64,000 nt of DNA from Mucilaginibacter sp. MD40 (lineage in GTDB: Bacteria; Bacteroidota; Bacteroidia; Sphingobacteriales; Sphingobacteriaceae): positions 3,181,852-3,245,851 of the forward strand of contig NZ_NRSW01000001.1 in the NCBI RefSeq assembly GCF_002288635.1, written 5' to 3'. The translations under genes were made by a program, and so were the position numbers. The notes under the pieces were generated by a model, which was not told where the DNA came from, made no database searches, and saw only the letters and a program-made list of their open reading frames with translations. Each line of letters starts with the position of its first letter. The stretch's first letter is position 1. Below are positions 52,215-61,860 of the stretch, one piece after another.

Positions 52215-55200
52215 TTAATATATGGTTAGGGTGAGTGCCGGACCGGCGGCGCTGACATTTACGTTATTGAAAGTAGCAGTACGGCCTGTAACGGTTGAAT
52301 AACCTGTTAAACTGAAGTTTTTGCTCTGCGTTCCTACAGCATTGATCTGCAATGTATAGGTTCCGGCAGGCACCTGCTTGGTCGAATTTCCGCTAGGGAT
52401 GTTGTAAGTGACGTTACTCGCCCCTGAAAAAACCGCCTGATAGGTTCCCAGGCCTGTTTGGTCTTTAAAACTAATGGTCACGTATTGTATCGGACACCCG
52501 CACACCGCAGGATCATTTGCCCTTTTTTGTCCTTCTTGCTGAAGGTAATATTGCGCCAATGCATTGGCCGAGGCCTTACTGGAAGAATAAAAACTATTGG
52601 CGGCAATGGCATAGGTTGTCGATTGCGGGCTCGTACCTGCCGGACAATTATCCCGCGTGAAGGTCGTAGAAGCGATGGCATCATTTCCAAAAGTCATATC
52701 ATAATTATGATAGTCATACGCCTTTATGATGTTATTCTGCCAATCGCGCGCAAATTGTAACCTTTGAGACGGATCATATTCAAATTTGGAAATTTGATCT
52801 TTCTCATCGGTAATGGCGGACAAACCGTCGGCATCAAAGGTGTAGGTATTCATCTGTGCGTCCGCCGGGTAAGTTTTCAGCTCGTCGATATTGCCAGAAC
52901 CTGAAATCGAAATATTGATGCCCGCTCCCGCAGCGGGTAGATCATGCCGGTAAAGCGTCCATCCGTTAACCGTTCGAAGCGCCTTACCAGGAACTGCGCT
53001 GCTTGCATAAACATTTGCGGCGCCGTTATCACTCCAGTAACTAAGGATATGGGGCTTGGAGAGATCGAATCCGTTGGCGCTGATATTACCTTGTGAGAGC
53101 GGAAAAACTAATTTTCCGGTTGGCGCATATCTCGCGGTTACCGGCTTAGCGGTATACGTCCAATTCCCGCCATTGTTAGTTTCAAAACTGGTATAAGCAC
53201 TGGCTTTATTGCCCGTCAGTGTCGAGTAAATAGCATTTTTAATCTGCGCGGAAGGATATTCACCGTTATAATCCCAGATGACAGATGTAGGCCCAGCATT
53301 CCGTGATGTGTACTGAAGCAAGGCATTGTCCCCAATAGCATAATTATCAAAAGCAATCATTTGCACATAGCGGCTGTCGCTGGTAATATTTCCTGATACG
53401 ACTGTTGCTGGTGAAAAATTAGTGATCGGCGAAGGAATATTTAACTTTTTGATCGATGCAGGCAGCACAGTCTGGCTGTTCGACTGGTAAAGATCAAGTT
53501 GCGCACTGACGACACCGTTGAGGGAAGTAGTCACGTTTTTGACGCTATCCCATTTTTCTATGGGTTCCGCCTGCATGTTTGCTGCCAGCATAGCATCCAA
53601 CGTACTATTACCTGTAGTTGCAGTATTAATTTGAATATAATCGGCAGGATATTTATTAACAGCTATCTTCAGGTTGCCCTTGCTGTCAGTTGTACGTGTC
53701 CTGGAAACCTGCTGATGCATAAAGTTATCGTATTTATATTCTACAGTTGTCGATGTGAATTTTGAAGGATCATTCTGATCATAAAACTTGGTCGTAGTTG
53801 AGACGGGATAACTGTCCCCTGTTTTTATGGCGTATCCAACGGGCTGATACGAGTTCCTGTCATCGCCTGCGCTTGCACCATTGGGCAGCAAATACAATTG
53901 CGGCACACCGTTGCCGTCTTCACACTGCCTGACTTGCCTGATTAATACTCCTACGTTATCGTAAGTACTGTCCGCGAAAGCGACATAATCGTAGCTTTCC
54001 GACTTGACGGGCTGATAGGTATTATTGGGAAGTTTCACATAATCAGTTTTGCTCAGGAGATGTCCTCGTTTATGAGAATAATCATCGATGACCGGTGTTC
54101 CTGAATATGTGGCGGAGGATAACAGATCTGAGTTACTTTGATAAATGTAGACACTTTTGCCAATATTGTTAATCAGGTCACCTTGATATTCTGTAACATT
54201 TGTGTAAGCCAAAGGATTACCGTCAGCTCCGGTAAAAGCGTTAGCCGCCTCCGAGGAAAATGTCCTGACGGTCTTAGCAGCGATCAAACCAGTTCCGCCG
54301 GATTGCCTTAATCTTCCAACACGCACACTAGATTGAAAAAAGCCGTATCCGAGAAAGCTTCCTCCCGAGGGGAAATTTGGCGAGGCAGAATTATATTGAA
54401 ATGATCGGACAACGGGTATTGCGCCAATACCGTAAAAGCTCTGTATGGATTTAATCCTCAACCCACCGACAAAACGGGTTACCCCGTTATAAAAGTACCG
54501 GTTTGTTTCGAAATTAAATACTGTGTAGCCGCCGGTAGGATAATCGATGCGTTTCAGAATACCGGCCTGCATCTTGAGCGTATCAGGATTTCTGCTCGTG
54601 GAATCGTCCGCGCCGATATATCTGGAATAGATCGTACCCATCGCATCACCCATATTGACGTCGACTTTTGTTCTCGGTATAAGCGTTCGATTGGTCATAT
54701 TGGGATCGTCCATCTTACCGTTGTAATACCCCCAAAAATCTTTCGAATATGAAAAATAGGCCGGCAAGGGCGTGCTATCATAGGTAAAGCGATAGGTTTG
54801 CAGTAAGCTTTGCGCTTTATCTAGTATCTGAACACTGTCCAGACGCATCCTTGCAGTCCCGCCTGACATTACCGGGAAAGAACTTCGTTTAAATATAATC
54901 GTTTTCTGAGCGCGGCTTTCATAGTTTTTTCTTGCGAAATCATAAGCATACACCAGAATGGTATCCAGCGCATAGGAACTGTTTCCGCTAGGCAGATCCG
55001 TGCGCAAGCTTGGCGAAAGTTTAAAGACAACCTTACCGTTTTTAAAGAAAATTTCTTTAGGATCCTGCTCATTAACGCTTGAAGACACATTGCTGGCAAA
55101 GGCCGTCCAGTTGTTTGTAGCATAAGTGCCCCCACCGTAAGTGTTGTCAACCGTTTCATTATCCTCGACTTGAAGTGACTGTCCTGTCTGTTCCGGTAAT

Positions 55201-55472
55201 CTTATACCCTGCAGTTGATAGGTGAAGCGAATAGTATCATGTTTATTCTGAGATACCATACTTTCCAGCATCCAATTAGTGGTCGCATCTTTACTTGGGC
55301 GGCTGGATGTCGTCGTTGTAGATGTTACTTCTCTATATTGGTATCCAAGACGAAAAATAGTCCCTTTCGTATCAGTAATAGTAAATTTAGCTGTATCATA
55401 ACCAATGTGAGCGGCAGTATTCTGGATCCTTACGGGCGAATAAGGGATCATTTTCACGCGGTAGTTTTCCAA
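52215..55472 (-). CDS. YD-repeat-associated DUF5977 protein, larger 3' fragment of a frameshifted gene
   Basis: About 1085 codons open from 55472 (a TTG, not a natural start). In frame with it upstream, the residues K-F-F-F-N-A-L-E-N-Y-R-V-K-M would join it to the 55454-55990 fragment if the A8 tract at 55479-55486 had nine bases. The body is beta-rich RHS-like sequence. Near the C-terminus F-T-R-D-N-C-P-A-G-T-S-P-Q-S-T-T-Y fits DUF5977, followed by an Ig-like tail. Together the two pieces form a secreted protein of about 1258 residues that commonly precedes DUF6443 RHS toxins in this family of bacteria, perhaps as a carrier or shell partner. Confidence 0.75.
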   Translation of the reverse strand: MENYRVKMIPYSPVRIQNTAAHIGYDTAKFTITDTKGTIFRLGYQYREVTSTTTTSSRPSKDATTNWMLESMVSQNKHDTIRFTYQLQGIRLPEQTGQSLQVEDNETVDNTYGGGTYATNNWTAFASNVSSSVNEQDPKEIFFKNGKVVFKLSPSLRTDLPSGNSSYALDTILVYAYDFARKNYESRAQKTIIFKRSSFPVMSGGTARMRLDSVQILDKAQSLLQTYRFTYDSTPLPAYFSYSKDFWGYYNGKMDDPNMTNRTLIPRTKVDVNMGDAMGTIYSRYIGADDSTSRNPDTLKMQAGILKRIDYPTGGYTVFNFETNRYFYNGVTRFVGGLRIKSIQSFYGIGAIPVVRSFQYNSASPNFPSGGSFLGYGFFQSSVRVGRLRQSGGTGLIAAKTVRTFSSEAANAFTGADGNPLAYTNVTEYQGDLINNIGKSVYIYQSNSDLLSSATYSGTPVIDDYSHKRGHLLSKTDYVKLPNNTYQPVKSESYDYVAFADSTYDNVGVLIRQVRQCEDGNGVPQLYLLPNGASAGDDRNSYQPVGYAIKTGDSYPVSTTTKFYDQNDPSKFTSTTVEYKYDNFMHQQVSRTRTTDSKGNLKIAVNKYPADYIQINTATTGNSTLDAMLAANMQAEPIEKWDSVKNVTTSLNGVVSAQLDLYQSNSQTVLPASIKKLNIPSPITNFSPATVVSGNITSDSRYVQMIAFDNYAIGDNALLQYTSRNAGPTSVIWDYNGEYPSAQIKNAIYSTLTGNKASAYTSFETNNGGNWTYTAKPVTARYAPTGKLVFPLSQGNISANGFDLSKPHILSYWSDNGAANVYASSAVPGKALRTVNGWTLYRHDLPAAGAGINISISGSGNIDELKTYPADAQMNTYTFDADGLSAITDEKDQISKFEYDPSQRLQFARDWQNNIIKAYDYHNYDMTFGNDAIASTTFTRDNCPAGTSPQSTTYAIAANSFYSSSKASANALAQYYLQQEGQKRANDPAVCGCPIQYVTISFKDQTGLGTYQAVFSGASNVTYNIPSGNSTKQVPAGTYTLQINAVGTQSKNFSLTGYSTVTGRTATFNNVNVSAAGPALTLTIY

Positions 55473-55990
55473 CGCATTAAAAAAAACTTTCCGCTTAAGC
55501 CGCCGGGAAGGTTATAGGAAAACATGTCGGGCCTGGAGTCTTTGTTCTGCCGGACCCGGATACTGAACATATCATTCATATCCTGATCGCTGCTAGTATT
55601 GTAGCTATACGGATGCTTGTAATTATAAAAGTATCCATAAGCATCATCTGGAAGACCATTTACAGTTCTATTCACGTTACCACCAGCCTGAATGCTCCAT
55701 CCTAGACCGACCCAAGTTGAGGCTTGATCGACTTTGATGCCGCCCGCATGATAGGACAGTGTGATGGGTACTTGCAAACTTCCTGATTCTGCGGTATATA
55801 ATGGAATCGAAATATCAGGTAACCCGCTGAACAGGTTAGTAGGGTAATCCCCAAACTTTTGAACAGCAGCCGCGTTGGGTGATTTTGAAAAAACGTTTGG
55901 AATGAAACTTTCATAATGCGTTTGTGCAAACGCCGAAAATGCGCCACATAGGCACAAGGATAGTAAAATTATCCGTAGTCGAGGTATCAT
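55454..55990 (-). CDS. N-terminal fragment of the frameshifted YD-repeat-associated protein
   Basis: 178 residues. Signal peptide to A-F-A-Q (residue 23), then S-P-N-A-A-A-V-Q-K-F-G-D-Y-P and S-Y-H-A-G-G-I-K-V, typical N-terminal sequence of large RHS-like proteins. After G-K-F-F the frame diverges into L-M-R-W-K-T-T-A and stops. The natural continuation is in the other frame of the same strand (next fragment). The gene is either a pseudogene, a phase-variable locus, or carries a sequencing error. Confidence 0.75.
   Translation of the reverse strand: MIPRLRIILLSLCLCGAFSAFAQTHYESFIPNVFSKSPNAAAVQKFGDYPTNLFSGLPDISIPLYTAESGSLQVPITLSYHAGGIKVDQASTWVGLGWSIQAGGNVNRTVNGLPDDAYGYFYNYKHPYSYNTSSDQDMNDMFSIRVRQNKDSRPDMFSYNLPGGLSGKFFLMRWKTTA
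55479..55486 (-). other. A8/T8 homopolymer at the frameshift point
   Basis: Eight T on the coding strand. With nine T the reading continues G-K-F-F-F-N-A-L-E-N-Y-R-V-K-M through both fragments without a stop. A length change of one base therefore switches the gene between a 178-residue and a 1258-residue product. Confidence 0.8.
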
Positions 55991-56125
55991 CGTGTAAGGT
56001 TGTAGAACAAGCCATAAACTGATCCAGTTAATTGTGATTCATTTTATGCCTAAATTTATCAATGTATCCTTGGTAAAAGCAAATTATTATTTAGAATCCA
56101 TGAGTTGTTACATGGTTTGATGTAA

Positions 56126-56160
56126 AAGTGCGAAATCGGCTGTTTTCCGAATCTGCACTT
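56126..56160 (-). terminator. Weak hairpin downstream of the tail-fibre-like gene
   Basis: Outer pairing aagtgc/gcactt (56126-56131 with 56155-56160) plus inner cgg/ccg, with mismatches between. On the minus strand it ends in GCACTTTT. It lies about 50 bases beyond the stop at 56209. No gene is seen in 55991-56208. Confidence 0.35.
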
Positions 56161-56208
56161 CATCCCATCCACCTGAACGCATTATAAAGGGTTAATCAGG
56201 GAGACGCA

Positions 56209-56907
56209 TTAGAACTTTCTACCTTTGATTAACCTTAGTGACTTTTTAACTATTGATACACTTCTCTCCAGTTTTTTGATTTCTTTTTCTTTTTCAATGA
56301 GGTGAAGCGTCAACTCCTCTACTTTTTTAAGCAACAAAAGGTTCATCTTACCAACATCCATTCCCTTGTTTTCCATCTCTGCAGCTGAAGGAATTTCCGG
56401 TAAATGATGATTTTTGTTAATGTAAGATGCTAAAGCCGATAGATCGGTCAGCTTATAGTCCCTTTGAAAAACATAGTCAGGAACCGGAATATTGGTATCT
56501 ACCTTTACGCTGCTGGCATGGATCATGCCGTTGACCGTCAGCTTTTGATCAGGTTTAGTCGTACCAATACCAACATTGTTGTTCGTGATGCTCATCACCA
56601 TGGTTGCACCTGTGGAACTATCATAGGGATTGGGATATCCCTGATTGTAAAAGCGGATACCACCGTAATAGGAGTTAGCGGAAAAAGTGATCCCCGTGTG
56701 GTAATTGATCATCATGGTTCCATTCGCGTTGCCCGGATTCGGTCGAACGTCGATTGTACTGCTGCTGTTCTCACCCCAGCCAAATAAGCTATTGGCGCCG
56801 ACGCCTCTGGGAACGCTGGAACTGTAAGCGGTAGTGGAGAAGAAACCCTGCGAATAGGCGTGTAGACCAGTACTGAGCAGGAGCAAAAAAAGAAGGGTTC
56901 GTTTCAT
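56209..56907 (-). CDS. Secreted tail-fibre-like protein
   Basis: 232 residues: a signal peptide (to H-A-Y-S-Q, residue 20), a beta-rich region with N-N-V-G-I-G-T-T-K-P-D-Q-K-L-T-V-N-G typical of the repeats before Bacteroidota tail-fibre/endosialidase-chaperone-like domains, then L-P-E-I-P-S-A-A-E-M-E-N-K-G-M-D and a C-terminal coiled coil (about 190-225). There is no full S74 autoprotease domain. It may be a surface adhesin or shaft-type protein associated with the RHS genes downstream. Confidence 0.72.
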   Translation of the reverse strand: MKRTLLFLLLLSTGLHAYSQGFFSTTAYSSSVPRGVGANSLFGWGENSSSTIDVRPNPGNANGTMMINYHTGITFSANSYYGGIRFYNQGYPNPYDSSTGATMVMSITNNNVGIGTTKPDQKLTVNGMIHASSVKVDTNIPVPDYVFQRDYKLTDLSALASYINKNHHLPEIPSAAEMENKGMDVGKMNLLLLKKVEELTLHLIEKEKEIKKLERSVSIVKKSLRLIKGRKF

Positions 56908-57553
56908 CTGTTTAATATTAAAGGTCGTTATAAATTAAATGGTTGGTAATGGAAAAAAGCTTGTCATGCAGAACCAAACATCTTAAACCCCACTTGACCG
57001 AGAGGGTCCCTAGGATGATGCCCCGTGAAAAGCAGAAACATGATGCTGACCTTGATAACAGGGCTTTCATGGGTTAAAATTTGTTGATATGGCTGATCAA
57101 CTTAAGCTTTTTAATAAAGATTCGCTATAACCTGATTAGCTGAGAATAATCAACTTCCCTTTTTAACGGTTTTGGCCCGGGATTGGACTTTCGGCAAAGG
57201 CTCGGTTACTGCAACGAAGTACAGGTAAAACGTAAACCGGAGTGCTGACGACTGTTTGGTCTAAAACTTTTGCTGTAGGCAAAGGACGGTTTGAACGGTG
57301 AGCACGTAAAGGAAGGCAAAACGGTAATGGCAGAAATGGCAAAAGAGTATTCATGTAATTGTGATCGTTATGATTAGTAAAGGCAGTGCTAATATAGATA
57401 TTATTATAAATGCAGAAATATTTTTTAATAATATTTATCTTTAATATCCTATTCGCGATAGGAATAATTTATGGCTGAGCACCTAAAAGGAAATTATACC
57501 CGAAATTTTGTTGATGATTTCATCAACAAAATCTATATTTAGGGCAGTATTTT
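56908..57553. other. Divergent non-coding region before the secretion operon
   Basis: 650 bases that must contain promoters for the tail-fibre-like gene and the secretion operon. A 63-codon Pro-rich frame on the minus strand (57163-57354) has no recognisable features and is not called a gene. Two inverted repeats lie near the operon: tcctat/atagga at 57447-57463 and the 28-base palindrome at 57505-57532. Confidence 0.4.
57505..57532. promoter_or_regulatory. 28-base palindrome 21 bases upstream of the pseudopilin gene
   Basis: Arms attttgttgatga (57505-57517) and tcatcaacaaaat (57520-57532) are perfect over 13 bp with a 2-base spacer. A loop of two bases is poor for an RNA hairpin, so a protein-binding operator that controls the secretion operon is the better guess. 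Confidence 0.55.
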
Positions 57554-57979
57554 ATGAAACCTCATCACAGATTTAAACGATTTAAGGTCAAAGCCTTCAC
57601 CCTCACTGAAGTATTAGTGGTCCTGGTGATCATTGGTATCCTCATTTTTCTGGCGCTACCGTCATTCATGCCACTGATCACCCGTTCGAAAAGTACCGAA
57701 GCCAAGACCCAGCTGGCCTATTTGCAAACCCTCGAGGAAAGCTATTTTTTTGAGCATTCCCGGTATTCATCTGATCTTACAGAAATCGGATTTCAACAGC
57801 GAAAACTTGTTTCTGACGATAAGACCGGTACCGCTAATTATCGGATAGAGATCACGCAAGCGGATAATGCGGGGTTTGTCGCGCGCGCGACCTCCGTAAC
57901 AGATTTTAATGGCGATGGCAAGTTTAACGTGTGGGAAATTACCCAGGACAAAGCAATTAAAGAAGTTACCCCGGATTAG
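57554..57979 (+). CDS. Type II secretion-like major pseudopilin (GspG-like)
   Basis: 141 residues. The N-terminus has a short basic leader, then K-A-F-T-L-T-E-V-L-V-V-L-V-I-I-G-I-L, the type III signal of prepilins with Glu5 of the mature chain. The residue before the cleavage point is Ala, not the usual Gly. The C-terminal domain carries D-F-N-G-D-G-K-F-N-V, resembling a calcium-loop of GspG. It is the first gene of the secretion operon, one base before the prepilin peptidase start. Confidence 0.85.
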   Translation: MKPHHRFKRFKVKAFTLTEVLVVLVIIGILIFLALPSFMPLITRSKSTEAKTQLAYLQTLEESYFFEHSRYSSDLTEIGFQQRKLVSDDKTGTANYRIEITQADNAGFVARATSVTDFNGDGKFNVWEITQDKAIKEVTPD

Positions 57980-57980
57980 T

Positions 57981-58502
57981 GTGCTAGTACTTAAACTCTT
58001 TACCGTTTTCATCCTGATCACCATGTTTGTGCAGGATTTACAAAGCCGTTCCATATCATGGTTGCTGTTTCCATTCCTCGCTTTATGCGGCCTGGTCATG
58101 CAGCTACGCCTTGCCTATCCTCCGGCAGAAATCTTTCAGTTCGGTTTACTGAACTTGGCTTTCCTGATCATACAATATCTTTGTATCCGGCTTTATTTCC
58201 GTCTGGCCCGCGGCCCGCAGACGAAGGTCATTGACGCGCTGATCGGATGGGGAGACCTTTTGTTCCTGCTTTGTGTAGCCTGTATATTGCCTACGGCAAC
58301 CTTCATTCTGTTCTACGCGGCGTCCCTGCTCTTCATTTTGATCGGTTGGGCGTTATATCGATCGTTAAGATCAAAAGCGACCTTACAGATTCCCCTTGCC
58401 GGGCTGCAGGCGTTGATCCTGTTAATTTTCGCGTCCGGCGATTGGTTGTTTGGCTGGTATCGACTGTTTGATGATCCATTTATTTTCTTATTTACGAATT
58501 GA
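57981..58502 (+). CDS. Prepilin peptidase, A24 family (GspO/PilD-like, short form)
   Basis: 173 residues from a GTG at 57981, one base after the pilin stop; an ATG at 58023 would cut the first helix and is less likely. The two aspartates of the A24 family are present in F-V-Q-D-L-Q-S-R and the G-x-G-D-type motif G-W-G-D-L-L-F. The rest is about six membrane helices. The N-terminal methylase domain of PilD is missing, as in TadV-like short forms. It should cleave the adjacent pseudopilin. Confidence 0.8.
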   Translation: MLVLKLFTVFILITMFVQDLQSRSISWLLFPFLALCGLVMQLRLAYPPAEIFQFGLLNLAFLIIQYLCIRLYFRLARGPQTKVIDALIGWGDLLFLLCVACILPTATFILFYAASLLFILIGWALYRSLRSKATLQIPLAGLQALILLIFASGDWLFGWYRLFDDPFIFLFTN

Positions 58503-58503
58503 C

Positions 58504-59919
58504 ATGGAAGATATTCTGATCCGGACAGACGCCCTTCATCAGTTAAAAGCAGCAACCGCCTGGCATTACTGGGTTTTGCCTAAGGAAAAAAAACAAGGGG
58601 TATTTCATCTGTATTGCAGCGATACCCAACCCGTTGAAGAATACGAAGAAGAACTGCAACTATTACTGAATACCCCGCTCTGCTTTCATCCGGTCAGCGA
58701 TGGTGAGATCCGTCGCTTACTACATAAATATTATCAGCAGGGAGAAAATCGCTCAACGGAAGTTTCAGGCGCTTTGTCTGATAATTTCCTGCAAAAGATC
58801 ATCCAGGAAGCAAGGTCGCTCCGTAGCAGCGATATCCATATCGAGATATACGAAGACAAATGCCGTGTGCGCATGCGTATCGACGGTCAGCTCGTCGAGC
58901 GGCACCTCATCAGTCACCAGGATTACCCGATGCTCGTCAATGTGATCAAAGTAGAGGCGCACCTGGACATTGCTGAAAAACGCTTACCGCAGGATGGCCG
59001 GATGAGTTTTGCAAGGGGTGCTGAAAAATTTGATATCCGCGTTTCCGTCCTGCCGACCCTGCGCGGAGAAAAGATCGTCCTGCGTCTGCTGAACAATGAC
59101 GCGGCCAACATCAGCCTGGACAAGCTCGGCTTTTCAGATCATGACCGGCAAAATTACCTGCAGGGGGTGAGACGTCCTAACGGACTTTTACTCATTAGTG
59201 GCCCTACCGGATCCGGAAAGACCACTACGCTATATGCGACCCTAAAATTGCTCAACCAGGAAACCCGCAACGTTATGACGATAGAGGACCCCGTAGAATA
59301 TACCCTTGATGGTATTAACCAGGCCCAACTGAAAGAATCTATCGGTCTTACGTTCGGCGCCGCCCTCCGGTCTTTTCTGCGTCAGGATCCCGATGTGATC
59401 ATGGTTGGCGAGATACGAGACCCGGATACTGCTGAAATGGCGATCCGGGCGGCCATTACCGGCCACCTGGTGCTCTCCACCATCCATACCAATTCGGCAT
59501 GGGGTACTGTCAACCGTTTAACAGATATGGGCGTGGATCCGTTCCTGGTTTCCGACACCCTGACGACGACCGTCGCGCAGCGTCTGGTGCGTTTGCTCTG
59601 CCCGGAATGCAAAAAGAAAATAGCTTTCGACAAAACTTTTTTTCCGCCTCACTTTTATCCGCCAACAGAAATTAGGGATTGCTACGCGCCGGTAGGTTGC
59701 AATGCCTGTTATCAAACCGGTTACAAAGGTCGAAAAGCCATCTATGAGGTCATTCCGATCGACAGGGAATTGGCCCAGGAGATCAAAAAGCGAACCCTGC
59801 ATATCAGCGAATTGTTAACGGCGCGCGGCATTAAAACGCTTTCGGTAAACGCTTTTGAACTTTTCCAAAAAGGTGACACCTCGGCGGAAGAGATCTACCC
59901 CCTATTATTTAACTATTGA
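58504..59919 (+). CDS. Type II secretion/type IV pilus assembly ATPase (GspE/PilB-like)
   Basis: 471 residues from the ATG at 58504. N2-like domain, then Walker A G-P-T-G-S-G-K-T (233-240), Asp box I-E-D-P-V-E-Y, Walker B-type V-I-M-V-G-E-I-R-D (298-306) and His box G-H-L-V-L-S-T-I-H-T. The zinc tetracysteine is Cys366, Cys369, Cys399 and Cys402. It powers pseudopilus assembly at the cytoplasmic face. The N1 domain is short compared with classic GspE. Confidence 0.93.
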   Translation: MEDILIRTDALHQLKAATAWHYWVLPKEKKQGVFHLYCSDTQPVEEYEEELQLLLNTPLCFHPVSDGEIRRLLHKYYQQGENRSTEVSGALSDNFLQKIIQEARSLRSSDIHIEIYEDKCRVRMRIDGQLVERHLISHQDYPMLVNVIKVEAHLDIAEKRLPQDGRMSFARGAEKFDIRVSVLPTLRGEKIVLRLLNNDAANISLDKLGFSDHDRQNYLQGVRRPNGLLLISGPTGSGKTTTLYATLKLLNQETRNVMTIEDPVEYTLDGINQAQLKESIGLTFGAALRSFLRQDPDVIMVGEIRDPDTAEMAIRAAITGHLVLSTIHTNSAWGTVNRLTDMGVDPFLVSDTLTTTVAQRLVRLLCPECKKKIAFDKTFFPPHFYPPTEIRDCYAPVGCNACYQTGYKGRKAIYEVIPIDRELAQEIKKRTLHISELLTARGIKTLSVNAFELFQKGDTSAEEIYPLLFNY

Positions 59920-59922
59920 ACT

Positions 59923-61857
59923 ATGCTCAAACTTATCCTGCGGCTGTGTGGTCTGCTGATCGTGTTAGGATCGGTCAAAGGACTGGCCCAAGTACCAACC
60001 GCTGATCGCATTAAAGTCATTGAAACAAACCTCTCCCTGCTCGCCGGCCAGTCACCCGGGCTTAAACAGAAAGTGCAACTGAATGTCAGCGGCCTACCGA
60101 TGCGCGATTACCTGAACGCGCTGGCGCGTGCCACCGGTGTTAATATCAGTACAGACCCTTCCCTGACCGGACCGGTATTCGACACGTTCAATGGTGTTAC
60201 GGCGGCTGAAGTGCTCGCCTTCCTGGCGTATAAGTATAGCCTGGATATCAATGTGACCGGATCGATAATCTTGGTAACGCCCTACAATCCACCGGTATCC
60301 GTCCTGCCTCTTCTGCCGCGAAACATCAATGCATCCTACGACAAGATCGCCGGTACGCTATCCCTGGAGTTGAATAATGACAGCTTACGGTCCGTAGCCA
60401 GGCGTATTACCGCTATCTCCGGAAAAAATGTGGTCGTTCCCGTTCCCTTACAGGAAAAAACGCTAAGCGGCTTTATCGCTGCCGCGCCATTTGATGCCGC
60501 CCTGGATAAGATTGCCTTTGTCAATAACTTAAAAGTTTCCAGAACCGCCGACGGCTTCTATGTTTTCCAGGCACTGGAAGAGAACGAAGAAAATTACATC
60601 AACGGAGAAAAAAACACCGCCACCCGCAGGTTTGCCCGTTCCCCACAAGGCAAGCCACAAAGCGCGGGCGTCTTCGCGCGCATGAGCGGCGGCAAAAAAC
60701 TACTCTCCGCGGAAGCCTTCAACACCCCCATTGACGACCTCTTGCGGCAGGCATCTTCCGAAGCCGGGAAAAACTATGTCCTCTATACCGATCTGAAAGG
60801 CTCCATTACCCTTCACGTCAATGATGTCAGCTACGAGACCTTTTTAAGTATGCTGCTCAAAAATACCGAATACAGTTTCCGCCAGGATGACGGGGTGTAT
60901 TTTATCGGCGACCGTAAGGTCACCGGGGTCGCCACTTTTAAAACGGTCAAGCTCAGGCGGCGAGCCGTTGATTCCACCCTGATGCGCAGCCTACCCTCCG
61001 AAATCACCAATGGACTGCAGATCCAGCCTTTTCGGGAGCTCAATGCCATCCTGTTGTCAGGCTCCGCGATGAAGGTCAACGAAGCGGAAGCTGTGATCAG
61101 ACAACTGGATGAATTGGTGCCTGTTGTGCTGATCGAATTGACCATGATCGATGTCCACAAGAACCGTGTGGTATCGACCGGCATTACGGCCGGCATCGCG
61201 GACAGTGTAAAAACCGGCGGCAAGATTCTTCCGGGTATCAACTATACGTTCGGTTCCAAATCGATCAATGACTTTTTAGGAAGCGTAGGTAAATTGACCT
61301 CCTTAAATCTGGGGCATGTCACTCCGAATTTTTATGCCTCCGTCAACGCGCTGGAAAGCCAGGGCAATGTAGAGGTCCGTTCGGTACCCAAACTATCGTC
61401 ATTGAACGGCCATCCGGCCAGCTTCAGCATCGGCAAGCGGGCCTATTATAAAGATGTGACCCAAAGTATTTACCCCGGACTGAGCAACCCCACCTCCCAG
61501 TTCACCAATGTTTATAAGGAGGTAAATGCCGATCTGTCGGTAAATATCAATCCGGTGGTTTCCGACAATGAACAGGTCACGCTCAGTATCAAGATCAATA
61601 TTTCCGACTTCCTGAACCTGCCAACCGACGGCTCGCCGCCCCCGCAGGCCATCAGTAAATACGAAACCAGTTTACGCGTCAAGTCGGAAGATACGATCCT
61701 GTTAGGCGGTATCGAACGCACAGAAAGCAACGAGAGCGCTTCTGGCATCCCGCTGTTATCCCGCATCCCGGTTCTTAAATGGATATTCAGCAGCCGGACG
61801 AAAACCAATGATAAAGTCGTGACCCTTTTATTGATCAAATCCACCATTATCCGTTAA
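59923..61857 (+). CDS. Secretin (GspD/PilQ-like outer-membrane channel)
   Basis: 644 residues with a signal peptide (to G-L-A-Q, about residue 23), two STN-like/N-domain segments (about 50-130 and 270-350), an N1-type domain with L-N-A-I-L-L-S-G-S-A, and the C-terminal secretin core (about 390-644) with V-E-V-R-S-V-P-K-L-S and the signature G-I-P-L-L-S-R-I-P-V-L-K-W-I-F. It forms the outer-membrane ring of the secretion system. Confidence 0.93.
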   Translation: MLKLILRLCGLLIVLGSVKGLAQVPTADRIKVIETNLSLLAGQSPGLKQKVQLNVSGLPMRDYLNALARATGVNISTDPSLTGPVFDTFNGVTAAEVLAFLAYKYSLDINVTGSIILVTPYNPPVSVLPLLPRNINASYDKIAGTLSLELNNDSLRSVARRITAISGKNVVVPVPLQEKTLSGFIAAAPFDAALDKIAFVNNLKVSRTADGFYVFQALEENEENYINGEKNTATRRFARSPQGKPQSAGVFARMSGGKKLLSAEAFNTPIDDLLRQASSEAGKNYVLYTDLKGSITLHVNDVSYETFLSMLLKNTEYSFRQDDGVYFIGDRKVTGVATFKTVKLRRRAVDSTLMRSLPSEITNGLQIQPFRELNAILLSGSAMKVNEAEAVIRQLDELVPVVLIELTMIDVHKNRVVSTGITAGIADSVKTGGKILPGINYTFGSKSINDFLGSVGKLTSLNLGHVTPNFYASVNALESQGNVEVRSVPKLSSLNGHPASFSIGKRAYYKDVTQSIYPGLSNPTSQFTNVYKEVNADLSVNINPVVSDNEQVTLSIKINISDFLNLPTDGSPPPQAISKYETSLRVKSEDTILLGGIERTESNESASGIPLLSRIPVLKWIFSSRTKTNDKVVTLLLIKSTIIR

Positions 61858-61860
61858 ACC

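Noticed and set aside
57163..57354. 63-codon Pro-rich frame on the minus strand
   Set aside because: No signal, domain, ribosome-binding context or neighbour supports it; the composition is unlike nearby genes.
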